NCBI GenBank assembly: GCA_028723455.1
Contig: JAQYEW010000074.1
Coordinates: 1 to 58,419, forward strand
Direction of reading: 5' to 3'
DNA length: 58,419 bases
Source: Prevotellaceae bacterium
GTDB taxonomy: Bacteria > Bacteroidota > Bacteroidia > Bacteroidales > Bacteroidaceae
Made by a program: the position numbers and the translations under genes. Of this stretch, positions 43,073 through 54,017 are shown one piece after another (within the stretch, counting starts at the first letter, position 1; the number at the start of each line of letters is the position of its first letter). The notes below the pieces were generated by a model that was not told the DNA's origin, searched no databases, and was given only the letters and a program-made list of their open reading frames with translations.

Positions 43073-44185
43073 ATGGCAGAAGAAAATAACATATTACAAA
43101 AGCTGGAGGGACTCGTAAGTCGCTTCGAAGAAGTATCGACCTTAATCACCGACCCCAACGTGATTGCGGACCAAAAACGTTACGTCAAGCTCACAAAAGA
43201 ATACAAGGACCTCAGCAAAATCATGGAGGCCCGCAAGCATTATATGGGGCATCTGCAAAACGTCAAGGACGCTAAAGAAATGCTCTCCATTGAAGAGGAT
43301 GCAGAAACAAAGGAAATGCTGCGCGAGGAGCTAAACGCCAGCGAGGCCGCATTGCCTCTGCTGGAAGAGGAAATCAAGCTACTCCTCTTGCCCAGCGACC
43401 CCGAAGACGACAAAAACGTCATCATGGAAATTCGTGGTGGAACAGGTGGCGACGAAGCGGCACTCTTTGCAGGCGACCTTTTCCGTATGTACTCGAAATA
43501 CATAGAATCCAAAGGCTGGAACATGGCTGTATCCAGCTTTACGGAGGGTGCTGCGGGCGGATACAAAGAAGTTATTTTCAGCGTAACCGGCGAAGGGGCT
43601 TACGGTATCCTGAAATACGAGAGTGGCGTCCACCGTGTGCAGCGCGTGCCCGCAACGGAAACGCAAGGACGTGTACACACATCTGCCTCCACGGTTGCTG
43701 TATTGCCGGAAGCCGAGGAATTTGACGTGGAAATCAACGAGGGAGCCATCAAGTGGGACACCTTCCGTTCCAGCGGCGCAGGCGGTCAGAATGTGAACAA
43801 GGTGGAGTCCGGCGTGCGCGCACGCTATATGTGGCGCAATCCTTTCACGAACCAGGACGAGGAAATCCTGGTGGAGTGTACCGAAACACGTGATCAGCCC
43901 AAGAACAAGGAGCGTGCCCTGGCTCGTCTGCGTACCTTCATCTATGACAAGGAGCATCAGAAATACATGGACGATATTGCCAGCCGCCGAAAGACGATGG
44001 TATCCACAGGCGACCGTTCTGCCAAGATACGCACCTACAACTATCCCCAAGGACGCATCACCGACCACCGCATTGGCTATACCATCTACAATCTGCCTGC
44101 CTTCATGGACGGCCAGATTCAGGATTGTATTGACCACCTTATCGTGGCGGAGAACGCCGAGCGCATGAAGGAAGCTGAACTATAA
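43073..44185 (+). CDS. prfA: Peptide chain release factor 1
   Basis: A 370-residue factor that terminates translation at UAA and UAG. The catalytic GGQ is at residues 237-239 within SSGAGGQNVNKV. The codon-recognition region contains RVPATETQGRVHTSAS in the usual position. The N-terminal coiled coil is intact. Length is normal. A short inverted repeat (43044-43058) precedes its ATG by 14 bp. Confidence 0.95.
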   Translation: MAEENNILQKLEGLVSRFEEVSTLITDPNVIADQKRYVKLTKEYKDLSKIMEARKHYMGHLQNVKDAKEMLSIEEDAETKEMLREELNASEAALPLLEEEIKLLLLPSDPEDDKNVIMEIRGGTGGDEAALFAGDLFRMYSKYIESKGWNMAVSSFTEGAAGGYKEVIFSVTGEGAYGILKYESGVHRVQRVPATETQGRVHTSASTVAVLPEAEEFDVEINEGAIKWDTFRSSGAGGQNVNKVESGVRARYMWRNPFTNQDEEILVECTETRDQPKNKERALARLRTFIYDKEHQKYMDDIASRRKTMVSTGDRSAKIRTYNYPQGRITDHRIGYTIYNLPAFMDGQIQDCIDHLIVAENAERMKEAEL

Positions 44186-44216
44186 TCTTCTCTTTGAGAA
44201 TAAAATCAAGTGAGTC

Positions 44217-45932
44217 ATGATAGAAAGTATTAAGAACAACATCCGTCAAGTGTTTAGTTCAGAGAATCTGAAACAGATGCTCCGTCGGTTTCCTGTGGCA
44301 TTTGCCTGTCTAACCGGAGTAACAATTTGGCTCGTCATCAACATCCTTATTGAGTACAAAATGGGTGAGACAGAGGGCAAAGTGGTGTACTACCTCTACA
44401 CGGCTTCCTTATTGGATATCGCCCTACGCCTTTGGATGGAAACATCTAAAACAAAATTTCGGTATGTATGGTACTGCCTGGCGCATTTGCTTTGGATGGG
44501 CAACACCGCTTGGCTGATAAGAATGGGAACGTTAGCCACTGCAACCATTATCGGTAACGGAGCTGCGCTGTTTGCTATTGCCGCTGCCGTGCTCGTTGGC
44601 TCATATTGGAAAAACGACAATGATAGTGCTTTCTTTCATTTCTCAACGCACATAATCACCTTAGCCCTGCGAGCCATCCTCATCGGGCTATTACTTATGG
44701 GCGGCATCAGTTTGCTATATCTGATGTTGAATACTTTATTCAATATCAACATCAGCGACAAATGCTATTTTATAACATGGTTGGTATGCTGTTGGATTTC
44801 CGCTTGCTACATTCTGATCAGCCTCCCCCAAGACCACCGGCCTTTCGAAAATCCCAACACACCCAACCGCTTTGGGTACGGATTGGGACGTTTCGTATTT
44901 CTGCCCCTGGTGTGTACCTACACGGTAGTCCTTTATGTTTATCTTCTGCGCATCCTCTTTACGCTAACATTGCCTCAAGGGGGTGTCGTATGGACCGTGA
45001 TTATTCTTATTGCAGGTCTATTGGCAACCATACTACTGCTCTATCCCAAACGAACAACCGGAGAGACTCCGCAAGTGATTGAGACAGCCATCACATGGCT
45101 CCCCCGATTGGCACTGCCGTTAGTCCTTCTGATGAGCGTCGCTATTGCCCGACGTATCAACGACTATGGCGTAACGGTTGCACGCCTCTATGTCGTTGCC
45201 TTAAACCTTTGGTGTTATTTTGCTATCATCTATCTCATTGCCACACGCGCAAAGCGAATCAAGATGTTGCTTACAAGTTTCTCCATCGTCTTTCTACTTA
45301 CCAGTATCGGATGGCAGAACCTTACAAACATAACGAGCAAGGTGCTGCAAACACAACTTACCTCCGCCTTTGTCAAAGCCAAGCCTCAAATGAAACTGCC
45401 TATGGACCAGAAAAGCTTGCAGAAATGGGTGGATATCGCACCAGCGGAAGAAGGCAAACAAGTCATAAGCAAGCTGTTCTACCTAAAGGGTATAGATGAA
45501 CAAGCCTTTGGGCAGTTTGTACACTCCAGTGTGAGTAGATACGAAATAGAACTCAAGGACAGTACATCCTCTATCCGTTATTCTATCAGTTTCTCGTTAG
45601 CCTCAGATACGCAAATCAACATCCCCAAAGGCTACCGCCACATGCATGTGGTATCATTTGACTTGAAACTAAACCATGCAGATATCCTTGCCGGCAAGGT
45701 GAAGGTGAACGACACCTATCAGGGGAAAAAGATTAACGCCACGCTTGATTGGAACGAAATCAAGAGGCTGGACGGATTGGAAGTCAAGGAACAAAACAAG
45801 CAGCAACCGATTGCCTGCCAGGTGAATGATTCTACAATGATCCTCATCAACGATGTATGGATAGTCTATGCTGCGGATGATTCCTCTGACAGACGGGATG
45901 GCTACATCAATGGCTGGATGTTCACAAAATAA
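44217..45932 (+). CDS. DUF4153 membrane protein
   Basis: A 571-residue protein with roughly ten membrane helices in residues 25-385 and a soluble C-terminal domain of about 185 residues. The family is widespread in Bacteroidetes and has no known function. It sits 31 bp after prfA and 30 bp before pyrF, on the same strand. The soluble domain is beta-rich and has no recognised catalytic motif. Confidence 0.8.
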   Translation: MIESIKNNIRQVFSSENLKQMLRRFPVAFACLTGVTIWLVINILIEYKMGETEGKVVYYLYTASLLDIALRLWMETSKTKFRYVWYCLAHLLWMGNTAWLIRMGTLATATIIGNGAALFAIAAAVLVGSYWKNDNDSAFFHFSTHIITLALRAILIGLLLMGGISLLYLMLNTLFNINISDKCYFITWLVCCWISACYILISLPQDHRPFENPNTPNRFGYGLGRFVFLPLVCTYTVVLYVYLLRILFTLTLPQGGVVWTVIILIAGLLATILLLYPKRTTGETPQVIETAITWLPRLALPLVLLMSVAIARRINDYGVTVARLYVVALNLWCYFAIIYLIATRAKRIKMLLTSFSIVFLLTSIGWQNLTNITSKVLQTQLTSAFVKAKPQMKLPMDQKSLQKWVDIAPAEEGKQVISKLFYLKGIDEQAFGQFVHSSVSRYEIELKDSTSSIRYSISFSLASDTQINIPKGYRHMHVVSFDLKLNHADILAGKVKVNDTYQGKKINATLDWNEIKRLDGLEVKEQNKQQPIACQVNDSTMILINDVWIVYAADDSSDRRDGYINGWMFTK

Positions 45933-45962
45933 GACAAGAATACATACGTTAATATTATAAAT

Positions 45963-46793
45963 ATGACGAAACAAGAGCTACTGAACAACATCAAGCGGAA
46001 ACGGAGTTTCCTTTGCGTTGGATTGGACACGGATATAAAGAAAATACCTCAGCACCTTCTCTCAGAAGAAGACCCCATCTTCGCTTTTAACAAAGCCATA
46101 ATAGATGCGACGGCACCTTTCTGCATTGCCTACAAGCCCAACTTGGCCTTCTACGAGAGTCTGGGCGTAAAGGGATGGATTGCTTTTGAGAAAACCGTCA
46201 AATACCTCAACGAGAACTATCCGGACCAATTCATTATCGCTGACGCGAAACGCGGAGACATTGGCAATACAAGCGCAATGTATGCACGCACATTCTTCGA
46301 GGAATGTCAGTTGGATGCCGTTACAGTAGCTCCCTATATGGGCGCAGACAGCGTAACACCTTTCTTGGGTTACGACCGCAAGTGGGTGATTCTGCTGGCT
46401 CTGACCAGTAACAAAGGCAGTCAAGATTTCCAGTTGACGGAGGATGTGCAAGGAGAACGTCTTTTCGAGAAGGTACTGCGCAAAAGTCAGGAATGGGGCA
46501 ACGACGAACAAATGATGTACGTCGTGGGTGCCACGCAAGGCAAGGCTTTTGCCGATATACGAAAGATTGTGCCTACACACTTCCTCTTGGTACCCGGCAT
46601 CGGCGCACAGGGAGGCTCATTAAGCGAGGTATGTCAGTATGGCATGACTCATGAATGTGGCCTTATCGTAAACAGCAGTCGAGCCATTATATATGCCGAC
46701 GCATCGGAGCACTTTGCCAAGATAGCTGCGGAGAAAGCCAAAGAGGTGCAACAGGAAATGAGTGTTGAATTGCAAAAGGCAGGCTTGATTTAA
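45963..46793 (+). CDS. pyrF: Orotidine-5'-phosphate decarboxylase
   Basis: A 276-residue enzyme of the longer OMP decarboxylase type, which converts OMP to UMP. The catalytic motif is [14 protein letters not shown] (Asp-Lys-Asp). The N-terminus [11 protein letters not shown] and the phosphate-binding [11 protein letters not shown] are present. Its start lies 30 bp after the DUF4153 gene. The lpxD gene follows after 63 bp. Confidence 0.95.
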   Translation: MTKQELLNNIKRKRSFLCVGLDTDIKKIPQHLLSEEDPIFAFNKAIIDATAPFCIAYKPNLAFYESLGVKGWIAFEKTVKYLNENYPDQFIIADAKRGDIGNTSAMYARTFFEECQLDAVTVAPYMGADSVTPFLGYDRKWVILLALTSNKGSQDFQLTEDVQGERLFEKVLRKSQEWGNDEQMMYVVGATQGKAFADIRKIVPTHFLLVPGIGAQGGSLSEVCQYGMTHECGLIVNSSRAIIYADASEHFAKIAAEKAKEVQQEMSVELQKAGLI

Positions 46794-46856
46794 AAATACA
46801 TATCTGATATGGTTGTCAATGTTCAAAAAAAACCATGTCGGAAAAAATAACATAAA

Positions 46857-47906
46857 ATGGAATTCAGTGCAGAAATGATTGCAGGCCTTGTGGAGGGCAT
46901 CGTCGAGGGCGACCCCAAGGCAACAGTAAATGACTTTGCAAAGATAGAAGAGGGACGTCCCGGATGTATCAGTTTCCTCGCCAATGATAAATACGCTCAC
47001 TATCTTTACGAGACAGAGAGCAGTATTGTGCTTATCAACAAGGACTTCAAAGTACAAGGCGAGGTAAAAGCAACGCTCATTCGTGTTGATAACGCTTACG
47101 AAACGGTAGCCAAGCTCCTGACTATTTACGAGAGCATGAAACCCAAGAAAACAGGCATCGACCCCTTGGCCTTCATCTCCCCGACCGCCCAAATCGGCGA
47201 GGGATGCTACATCGCACCCTTTGCTTATATTGGAGAAAACGCCACGATTGGAAAGGGAACCGCCATCTATCCCCATGCCGTTGTCTATGACGGGGCCAGC
47301 GTAGGTGAAGACTGCATCCTCTATCCCAACGTAAGCATCTATCACAAATGTAAAATAGGCAACCGTTGCATCATTCACTCCGGTGCTGTAATCGGCGCCG
47401 ACGGCTTCGGCTTTGCACCTACGCCTGAGGGCTATGAGAAGATTCCGCAAATAGGTATTGTAACCATTGAAGATGACGTTGAAATCGGTGCAAATACCTG
47501 CGTCGACCGTTCCACTATGGGTTCGACCTACGTCCGCAAGGGCGTAAAACTTGACAACCTGGTACAGATTGCCCACAATGACGAAATCGGCTCACACACA
47601 GTCATGAGTGCCCAAGTGGGAATTGCCGGCAGCACGAAGGTGGGCGAATGGTGTATGTTTGGCGGACAGGTAGGAGTGGCAGGTCATGCTACGATTGCAG
47701 ACCGCACCAGTGCGGGTGCCCAATCCGGTATTCCCAACTCTGTCAAGAAACCGGGAACATCCATCATGGGTGCCCCTGCCATTGACTACATGGATTTCTG
47801 GCGTTCCAGCGCTGTCTTCAAGCAATTGCCTAAGCTGAACATTACCGTAACACAACTAAAAAAGGAGATTGAAGCATTAAAACAAGCATTATCAGAGAAA
47901 GCATGA
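46857..47906 (+). CDS. lpxD: UDP-3-O-acylglucosamine N-acyltransferase
   Basis: A 349-residue lipid A enzyme that adds the N-linked hydroxyacyl chain. A uridine-binding N-terminal domain (to about residue 100) is followed by a left-handed beta-helix of hexapeptide repeats. The repeats carry the active-site motif DGFGFA...GYEKIPQIG and the AHNDEIG region with the catalytic His. Its stop overlaps the start of lpxC/fabZ by 4 bp (47903-47906). Confidence 0.95.
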   Translation: MEFSAEMIAGLVEGIVEGDPKATVNDFAKIEEGRPGCISFLANDKYAHYLYETESSIVLINKDFKVQGEVKATLIRVDNAYETVAKLLTIYESMKPKKTGIDPLAFISPTAQIGEGCYIAPFAYIGENATIGKGTAIYPHAVVYDGASVGEDCILYPNVSIYHKCKIGNRCIIHSGAVIGADGFGFAPTPEGYEKIPQIGIVTIEDDVEIGANTCVDRSTMGSTYVRKGVKLDNLVQIAHNDEIGSHTVMSAQVGIAGSTKVGEWCMFGGQVGVAGHATIADRTSAGAQSGIPNSVKKPGTSIMGAPAIDYMDFWRSSAVFKQLPKLNITVTQLKKEIEALKQALSEKA

Positions 47907-49291
47907 CAAATAAACAAAATACATTGGCGGGAAGTTTTTCACTGAGCAGCAAAGGCTTGCACACGGGTCTTGACCTGACCGTAACCTTCAACCCCGCTCC
48001 TGAGAACTACGGCTACAAGATCCAACGTATTGACTTGGAAGGCCAACCTATCATTGATGCCGTCGCCGAAAATGTCGTGGAGACTACCCGCGGTACCGTA
48101 CTTGCCAAGCGTGATGCCAAAGTGAGTACGGTTGAGCACGGTCTGGCAGCCCTATATGCCATGGGCGTGGATAATGTGCACATCACCGTTAACGGTCCCG
48201 AATTTCCCATCCTGGACGGCAGTGCCATCATGTACGTAGAGCAAATCAAGAAAGTGGGCATTCAGGAACAAGAAGCCCACAAGGACTTCTACGTCATCAA
48301 GCATAAGATGGAGTTCAAGGATGAGGCGACGGGCAGCTGTATCACGCTTCTGCCCGATGAGGAATTTTCCATTACCGCCATGATTGATTTCCAATCGAAG
48401 TTCATCAGTTCTCAGTTTGCTACTTTGGATGACATGAATTTGTTCGAGAAAGAGATTGCCGCAGCAAGAACCTTCGTTTTTGTACGCGAGATAGAGCCTC
48501 TGTTGATGGCAGGATTGATCAAGGGCGGAGACCTGAACAATGCGGTTGTCATTTACGAGAAACAGACCACGCAGGAAAACTTGGACAAATTGTGTGACCT
48601 GACAGGCGCTCCCCATCACAACGCCGAAGAAATGGGGTATATTCAGAACAAGCCTCTGGTGTGGGAAAATGAGCCGGCCCGTCATAAGCTGTTAGACATT
48701 GTAGGCGACATGGCCCTCATTGGCAAGCCCATCAAAGGACGCATCATTGCAACGCGTCCCGGACACACCATTAACAACAAATTCGCACGCCTCATGCGCA
48801 AGGAGATTCGTCAGCATGAGGTACAGGCACCCCATTACGACCCTACCCAGCCCGCACTTATTGACAACCGTCGCATCCAGGACATGCTGCCCCATCGCTA
48901 TCCCATGCAACTGGTAGACAAGGTTGTAGAAATCAAGAACGGTGTCATCGTGGCCGTAAAGAACGTAACAGCCAACGAGCCTTTCTTCCAGGGGCACTTC
49001 CCTAATGAGCCGGTAATGCCCGGAGTTCTCATCATAGAGGCAATGGCACAGGCCGGCGGCTTACTCGTTCTCAACGATATGAAAGACGCAGGAAGCATCA
49101 GCACTTACTTCCTTAAAATTGATGACGTCAAGTTCCGTCAAAAGGTGGTTCCCGGCGACACTCTGCTGTTCCGCGCCTCCCTGTCCACACCTATCCACCA
49201 TGGCATTGCTACCATCCAGGCCTACGCCTTTGTAGGAGAAAACTGCGTTTGTGAAGCATCACTCACCGCTCAAATTGTAAAAAACAAATAG
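47903..49291 (+). CDS. lpxC/fabZ: Bifunctional LpxC deacetylase / FabZ dehydratase
   Basis: A 462-residue fusion typical of Bacteroidetes. Residues 1 to about 300 are the zinc deacetylase LpxC ([14 protein letters not shown] with a zinc His, [22 protein letters not shown]), the committed step of lipid A synthesis. Residues about 315-462 are FabZ ([11 protein letters not shown] with the catalytic His, [15 protein letters not shown] with the Glu), which dehydrates 3-hydroxyacyl-ACP. Joining the two couples the shared substrate pool for phospholipid and lipid A. It starts within the end of lpxD and is followed by lpxA after 6 bp. Confidence 0.96.
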   Translation: MTNKQNTLAGSFSLSSKGLHTGLDLTVTFNPAPENYGYKIQRIDLEGQPIIDAVAENVVETTRGTVLAKRDAKVSTVEHGLAALYAMGVDNVHITVNGPEFPILDGSAIMYVEQIKKVGIQEQEAHKDFYVIKHKMEFKDEATGSCITLLPDEEFSITAMIDFQSKFISSQFATLDDMNLFEKEIAAARTFVFVREIEPLLMAGLIKGGDLNNAVVIYEKQTTQENLDKLCDLTGAPHHNAEEMGYIQNKPLVWENEPARHKLLDIVGDMALIGKPIKGRIIATRPGHTINNKFARLMRKEIRQHEVQAPHYDPTQPALIDNRRIQDMLPHRYPMQLVDKVVEIKNGVIVAVKNVTANEPFFQGHFPNEPVMPGVLIIEAMAQAGGLLVLNDMKDAGSISTYFLKIDDVKFRQKVVPGDTLLFRASLSTPIHHGIATIQAYAFVGENCVCEASLTAQIVKNK

Positions 49292-49297
49292 GAAAAA

Positions 49298-50065
49298 ATG
49301 ATTAGTCCACTTGCATACATTCATCCAGAAGCCATCATTGGCGAAAACTGTGAGATTGGCCCCTTCTGCTTCATTGACAAGAATGTCGTCATTGGCGATA
49401 ACAACACACTGATGAACAGTGTTACCCTGCTCTCCGGTACTCGCATGGGCAGCGGCAATATCATCTTCCCCGGTGCTGTCATCGGTGCCATACCTCAGGA
49501 CCTGAAGTTCCGTGGAGAGGATACGACGGCCGAAATAGGGGATAACAACAAGATACGTGAAAACGTAACCATCAATCGGGGTACGGCAGCGAAAGGGAGG
49601 ACCGTGGTTGGCTCGGACAACCTGCTTATGGAAACGGTTCACGTGGCTCATGACAGCATCATTGGCAACGGATGTATCATCGGTAACGGCACGAAGCTGG
49701 CAGGCGAAACCATCATCGACGACTTTGCCATTCTCAGCGCGAACATCCTCCTCCACCAATTCTGCCGCATTGGCAGCTATTCCATGGTCCAAGGCGGCAC
49801 GCGCAGCTCGCAAAGCATTCTGCCCTATACGATGACAGGACGTGAGCCGGCTGCTTACAGTGGTCTGAACATCATCGGTTTGCGTCGCCGCGGTTTTTCG
49901 CCCGAAGTGATCAAGCAACTCCACCAAGCCTATCAGATCATCATGGGCAACGGCCTGCTGAACGACAAGATTCAGCGTGTGAAGGATGAGATTGGCCTGA
50001 CTCCTGAGGTTCGCTATATTCTGGACTTCATTGAAGACGTGAAGGAACGCGGATTCATTCGATAA
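49298..50065 (+). CDS. lpxA: UDP-N-acetylglucosamine acyltransferase
   Basis: A 255-residue enzyme of the first lipid A step. Left-handed beta-helix repeats run from residue 2 to about 190 (IHPEAIIGENCEIGPFC, VHVAHDSIIGNGCIIGN with the catalytic His) and a helical C-terminal domain contains GLRRRGFSPE. Length is standard. It lies 6 bp after lpxC/fabZ and 12 bp before the acidic protein gene, in the same unit. Confidence 0.96.
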   Translation: MISPLAYIHPEAIIGENCEIGPFCFIDKNVVIGDNNTLMNSVTLLSGTRMGSGNIIFPGAVIGAIPQDLKFRGEDTTAEIGDNNKIRENVTINRGTAAKGRTVVGSDNLLMETVHVAHDSIIGNGCIIGNGTKLAGETIIDDFAILSANILLHQFCRIGSYSMVQGGTRSSQSILPYTMTGREPAAYSGLNIIGLRRRGFSPEVIKQLHQAYQIIMGNGLLNDKIQRVKDEIGLTPEVRYILDFIEDVKERGFIR

Positions 50066-50077
50066 AGTGTAATCAAC

Positions 50078-50617
50078 ATGATACTCCACATCACTCTCTT
50101 TAGTGGCGAGGCCGAGGACCTTTGTATCCAGTTCAAACTGGATGCAGACAGTTCTTTCTACGATCTCCACCAGCTTATCCTGAAAGCTTGTAACTACCAG
50201 GAAATTCCCGGACAGCGATTCTTCGTGTGCGACGACAACTGGAAGCCCGAAACACGCATCCTGCTGAGCGACGAGGCAGGAGTGAATATCGACGAGGATG
50301 TCCTGCTGATGAGCGACACGGACTTGGGAGAGTTCTTAGAGGACGAGGGGCAGCATCTCACCTATCGCTTCGACCCTGAAAACCGCCGTATGTTCCTCAT
50401 GGAATTGGTGCAAACCAGTTTTGGTGAAAACATACCTGCACAGGGTCTTGTAGAATCCAAGCGCGGACACGTACCACCCCAGTACATGGAAGAAGAGCAG
50501 CCCATTCCACAAGCTCAAACGGACGTAAGCGAGGAACTGGGTGAACAATTCTATGGCGAGGACGGCTTTGATTCCGATGACCTCGACGAAGAGGGCTTCG
50601 ACATATTAGACGAATAA
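50078..50617 (+). CDS. pRiA4b ORF-3-like acidic protein
   Basis: A 179-residue protein. Its first half resembles the plasmid pRiA4b ORF-3 (IS1096 TnpR-like) fold ([29 protein letters not shown]). Its last 50 residues are highly acidic ([19 protein letters not shown]). It sits between lpxA (12 bp) and miaA (11 bp) in a core operon, so a housekeeping role is likely despite the mobile-element name of the family. Biochemical function is unknown. Confidence 0.75.
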   Translation: MILHITLFSGEAEDLCIQFKLDADSSFYDLHQLILKACNYQEIPGQRFFVCDDNWKPETRILLSDEAGVNIDEDVLLMSDTDLGEFLEDEGQHLTYRFDPENRRMFLMELVQTSFGENIPAQGLVESKRGHVPPQYMEEEQPIPQAQTDVSEELGEQFYGEDGFDSDDLDEEGFDILDE

Positions 50618-50628
50618 AAAGAGAAGCG

Positions 50629-51534
50629 ATGAAAACGCTTGTCGTGCTCATGGGTCCCACCGCCGTTGGGAAAACGGATCTCAGCCTTCAGTTGGCCGAG
50701 CATCTGGCATGTCCCATCTTGAACTGCGACAGCCGACAAATCTACCGTGATTTAAGGATTGGTACGGCGGCACCCACCCAACAACAACTCAGCCGTGTCA
50801 AACATTATTTCGTGGGAACACTCGCGCTGGAAGAGTACTACAGCGCAGCACGTTATGAAAGTGATGTGCTTCAACTTTCGGAAAAGCTCTTTCAAACACA
50901 CGACACCCTGCTTATGAGCGGAGGCAGCATGCTATATATTGATGCGGTTTGCAAGGGTATAGACGACATTCCAACGATAGACGACCGCACTCGGTTGCTC
51001 GTCAAGCAGCGTCTGGAGCAAGAAGGACTGGAGAATCTCTTTCAGCAGCTTCGCCAACTTGACCCTGAGTACGCCAATGTGGTGGACAGACAAAACACAC
51101 GTCGTGTGGTCCACGCCTTGGAAATATGTCTCATGACGGGCAAAACCTACACCTCCTTCCGGGTAAACAAGCGGAAGGAACGTCCATTCAATATACTGAA
51201 GATCGGACTCACCCGTCCTCGTGAACAGCTTTTCGAACGCATCAGCCTGCGCGTTGATGACATGATGCGCGAAGGCCTGCCTGAAGAGGCGCGACAACTG
51301 CTACCCTACCGCCACCTGAACGCACTAAATACCGTGGGATACAAGGAAATGTTCCAAGTATTGGATGGCGTTTGGGAATCAGCGATGGCTGTTGAACGCT
51401 TGAAAAAGAACACACGTGTTTACGCAAAAAAGCAAATGACCTGGTTTCAGAAAGACCCGGAAATTCACTGGTTCCACCCCGACGAACGGAATCAGATCAG
51501 GGAACTTATCGACCTAACGACTAACCGACAATGA
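50629..51534 (+). CDS. miaA: tRNA dimethylallyltransferase
   Basis: A 301-residue enzyme that adds dimethylallyl to A37 of tRNAs reading UNN codons. The P-loop [14 protein letters not shown] is at residues 5-18. The substrate motif [17 protein letters not shown] and the TVGYKEMF region are also present. Its stop overlaps the PBP1A start by 4 bp (51531-51534). Confidence 0.95.
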   Translation: MKTLVVLMGPTAVGKTDLSLQLAEHLACPILNCDSRQIYRDLRIGTAAPTQQQLSRVKHYFVGTLALEEYYSAARYESDVLQLSEKLFQTHDTLLMSGGSMLYIDAVCKGIDDIPTIDDRTRLLVKQRLEQEGLENLFQQLRQLDPEYANVVDRQNTRRVVHALEICLMTGKTYTSFRVNKRKERPFNILKIGLTRPREQLFERISLRVDDMMREGLPEEARQLLPYRHLNALNTVGYKEMFQVLDGVWESAMAVERLKKNTRVYAKKQMTWFQKDPEIHWFHPDERNQIRELIDLTTNRQ

Positions 51535-54017
51535 AAATGCTCAAGCATGTTGCCCAAATCCTAAGGGCAGAAATCAAAAAACTCTACTCCGGACCGTGGT
51601 GGAAGAAATGTCTTGTATGGTCCGCAACTCCTGTCGTACTCCTGATTCTCTTTTTGGGAGCTGTAGATTTAAACCTGCTTTTTCTCTTTGGTCGTTCTCC
51701 TGGCTTTGCCGACATCAAGGAGCCACCCGTAACCGAAGCCAGCATCATCTATAGTGCAGACAGCGTCCAGTTGGGCAAGTACTACAATGAAAACCGCACT
51801 CCCGTTACCTACGAAGAGATAAGCCCCATTGTCATCAATACGCTCATCAGCACCGAGGATGTTCGTTTCTACAGACACCGTGGTGTGGATGTCGTGGGTC
51901 TGTTTGCCGCCTTCAAGGATATTGCCACGGGCAACGCACGCGGAGCCAGCACCATCACTCAGCAATTAGCCAAAAACCTTTTCAAAGTACGGCGTGCGGA
52001 CGGGAAATACTCCCAGGGGCTATTGGGAAAAGTGCCTGGTCTCAAGATGCTTGTTGTAAAAGCCAAAGAATGGATTGTAGCCATCAAGCTGGAGATGATT
52101 TACAGCAAACAGGATATTCTGACGATGTACCTCAATACCGTCGATTTCGGCAGCAATGCCTATGGCATTAAAACCGCAGCCGAAATCTATTTCGGGACGA
52201 CGCCCGCCCACCTTAATCACGAACAGGCAGCTACGCTGGTAGGCTTGTTGAAGGCTACCAGCACTTACAATCCCAAGCGCAATCCCAAGAACAGCACCGC
52301 ACGCCGCAACATCGTGCTGGACAATCTTTATGACAATGGGAAAATGGTGATTGGAGGCCGGAAGGCCAGCCGCAGCCAACTGGACAGTCTGAAGGCTCTG
52401 CCTATGATCACTGCGGAATACGTCAACACCAAAGGCAACAAAGGTAATCTGCCCTATTTCCGCAAGGCACTGGAGGACTATATTGATATGCTCTGCGAGC
52501 AAGGCTACATCGAGGGCTACGATGCGGAGAACAAATTGGACCCCTACACTGCAGGGCTGAAAATTTATACGACGCTGGACACACGCATGCAGAAGTATGC
52601 CGAAGACGCAGCCATGAAACAAATGGCTGTTCTCCAGGAACGCTTCCGCAATCACTGGGGCTCTACACATCCATGGCAAGATGCGCAACACCGCGAGATA
52701 CCTAACTTTATTGAGGACATCGCCAAGCGTACCACTGCCTATAAATACCTGAACAAAAAATACGAGGGCAACGAGGACAGTATCAACTACTATCTCAACC
52801 TACCCCACCCCGTCGAAGTATTTAGCTACGATGGTCCGCAAACGAAGGAACTGAGCACGATGGACAGCATACGCTACATGGTCAGCTTCATGCACTGCGG
52901 TTTTGTGGCTATAGAGCCCGACACGCGACAGGTGAAAGCCTGGGTGGGCGACATCGACTTTGATTTCTGGGAGTACGACAAGGTGCGCGCCATGCGTCAA
53001 CCGGGATCCACCTTCAAACTCTTTGTCTATACCGAAGCCATGAATCAGGGACTCACCCCCTGCGACCGGCGTATGGACTCCTGGGTAGCCTATCCCGATA
53101 CCGTGAATGGCAAGCCAACCACCTGGGCTCCACATAACGCCAACGGCTACTTCACGGGTGCTAACATGTCCCTGCGAAGTGCCTTTGCACAAAGTATCAA
53201 CAGCGTAGCCGTACGCGTAGGTATGGAGGTCGGTATCCCCAATATTGTCCGTACCGCCCATGCCATGGGCATTGAAAGCCCCTTGCGCAATATCAAGAGC
53301 CTGTCTTTGGGGTCCAGTGATGTCAACCTTCTGGAACTTGTCAATAGCTACTGCACCGTGGCCGACGACGGTAAATATAACATGCCCATCATGATTACCC
53401 GTATCGAGGACCACAACGGACGTGTTATCTATGAAGCACAGTTGCAGAAAAAACAAGCCATCCCTTACCGCTCTGCCTTCCTGATGCAAAAGATGTTGCA
53501 GGCAGGCCTGAAAGACCGGGGGGGTACGACAGCCGCATTGTGGCAATACATCCACCCCATTTTGAACACCAAAACAGAGTTCGGGGGAAAAACAGGAACG
53601 AGTAACAATCACAGCGACGCATGGTTCGTTGGCGTTACCCCCGGCCTCGTTGCCGGAGCATGGGTGGGTGGTGAATACCGCAGCATCCATTTCCGCACGG
53701 GTGCCTTAGGCCAAGGTTCGCGTACCGCCCTACCCATCTTTGGCTATTTCGTACAGAACCTGCTCAAAGACAAACGGTTCAAGAAATACTACCGACAGTT
53801 TGACGTCCGGCCAAAAGAGGACATTGGTGATGCCACATGGGATTGTGCAGGCTACTACGCTGAACCCGACACCCTGGAAACAGACTCCATAGGCGTTGAC
53901 TCAGTAATCCTTAATCACACAACCGTATTCCGGGAGGAAAAAAATACGGAGCAACCTCAGCAACCCACAGATGGCGAATCAGCACAAACCACAGGACAAG
54001 CAGAAAAGACAAATTGA
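51531..54017 (+). CDS. Penicillin-binding protein 1A-type (transglycosylase/transpeptidase)
   Basis: An 828-residue class A PBP with an N-terminal membrane anchor (about residues 25-45). The glycosyltransferase domain has [12 protein letters not shown] and [12 protein letters not shown]; the transpeptidase domain has STFK (active Ser), SINS as SxN, and GKTGTSNN as KTG. A Gln/Pro/Thr-rich C-terminal tail of about 30 residues overlaps the next gene. It polymerises and cross-links peptidoglycan. It lies in an envelope-rich unit with the lpx genes. Confidence 0.95.
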   Translation: MKMLKHVAQILRAEIKKLYSGPWWKKCLVWSATPVVLLILFLGAVDLNLLFLFGRSPGFADIKEPPVTEASIIYSADSVQLGKYYNENRTPVTYEEISPIVINTLISTEDVRFYRHRGVDVVGLFAAFKDIATGNARGASTITQQLAKNLFKVRRADGKYSQGLLGKVPGLKMLVVKAKEWIVAIKLEMIYSKQDILTMYLNTVDFGSNAYGIKTAAEIYFGTTPAHLNHEQAATLVGLLKATSTYNPKRNPKNSTARRNIVLDNLYDNGKMVIGGRKASRSQLDSLKALPMITAEYVNTKGNKGNLPYFRKALEDYIDMLCEQGYIEGYDAENKLDPYTAGLKIYTTLDTRMQKYAEDAAMKQMAVLQERFRNHWGSTHPWQDAQHREIPNFIEDIAKRTTAYKYLNKKYEGNEDSINYYLNLPHPVEVFSYDGPQTKELSTMDSIRYMVSFMHCGFVAIEPDTRQVKAWVGDIDFDFWEYDKVRAMRQPGSTFKLFVYTEAMNQGLTPCDRRMDSWVAYPDTVNGKPTTWAPHNANGYFTGANMSLRSAFAQSINSVAVRVGMEVGIPNIVRTAHAMGIESPLRNIKSLSLGSSDVNLLELVNSYCTVADDGKYNMPIMITRIEDHNGRVIYEAQLQKKQAIPYRSAFLMQKMLQAGLKDRGGTTAALWQYIHPILNTKTEFGGKTGTSNNHSDAWFVGVTPGLVAGAWVGGEYRSIHFRTGALGQGSRTALPIFGYFVQNLLKDKRFKKYYRQFDVRPKEDIGDATWDCAGYYAEPDTLETDSIGVDSVILNHTTVFREEKNTEQPQQPTDGESAQTTGQAEKTN

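Noticed and set aside
50078..50617. Mobile element suggested by the pRiA4b/IS1096-like family name
   Set aside because: No transposase, inverted repeats or target duplication; the gene is tightly packed in a core operon.
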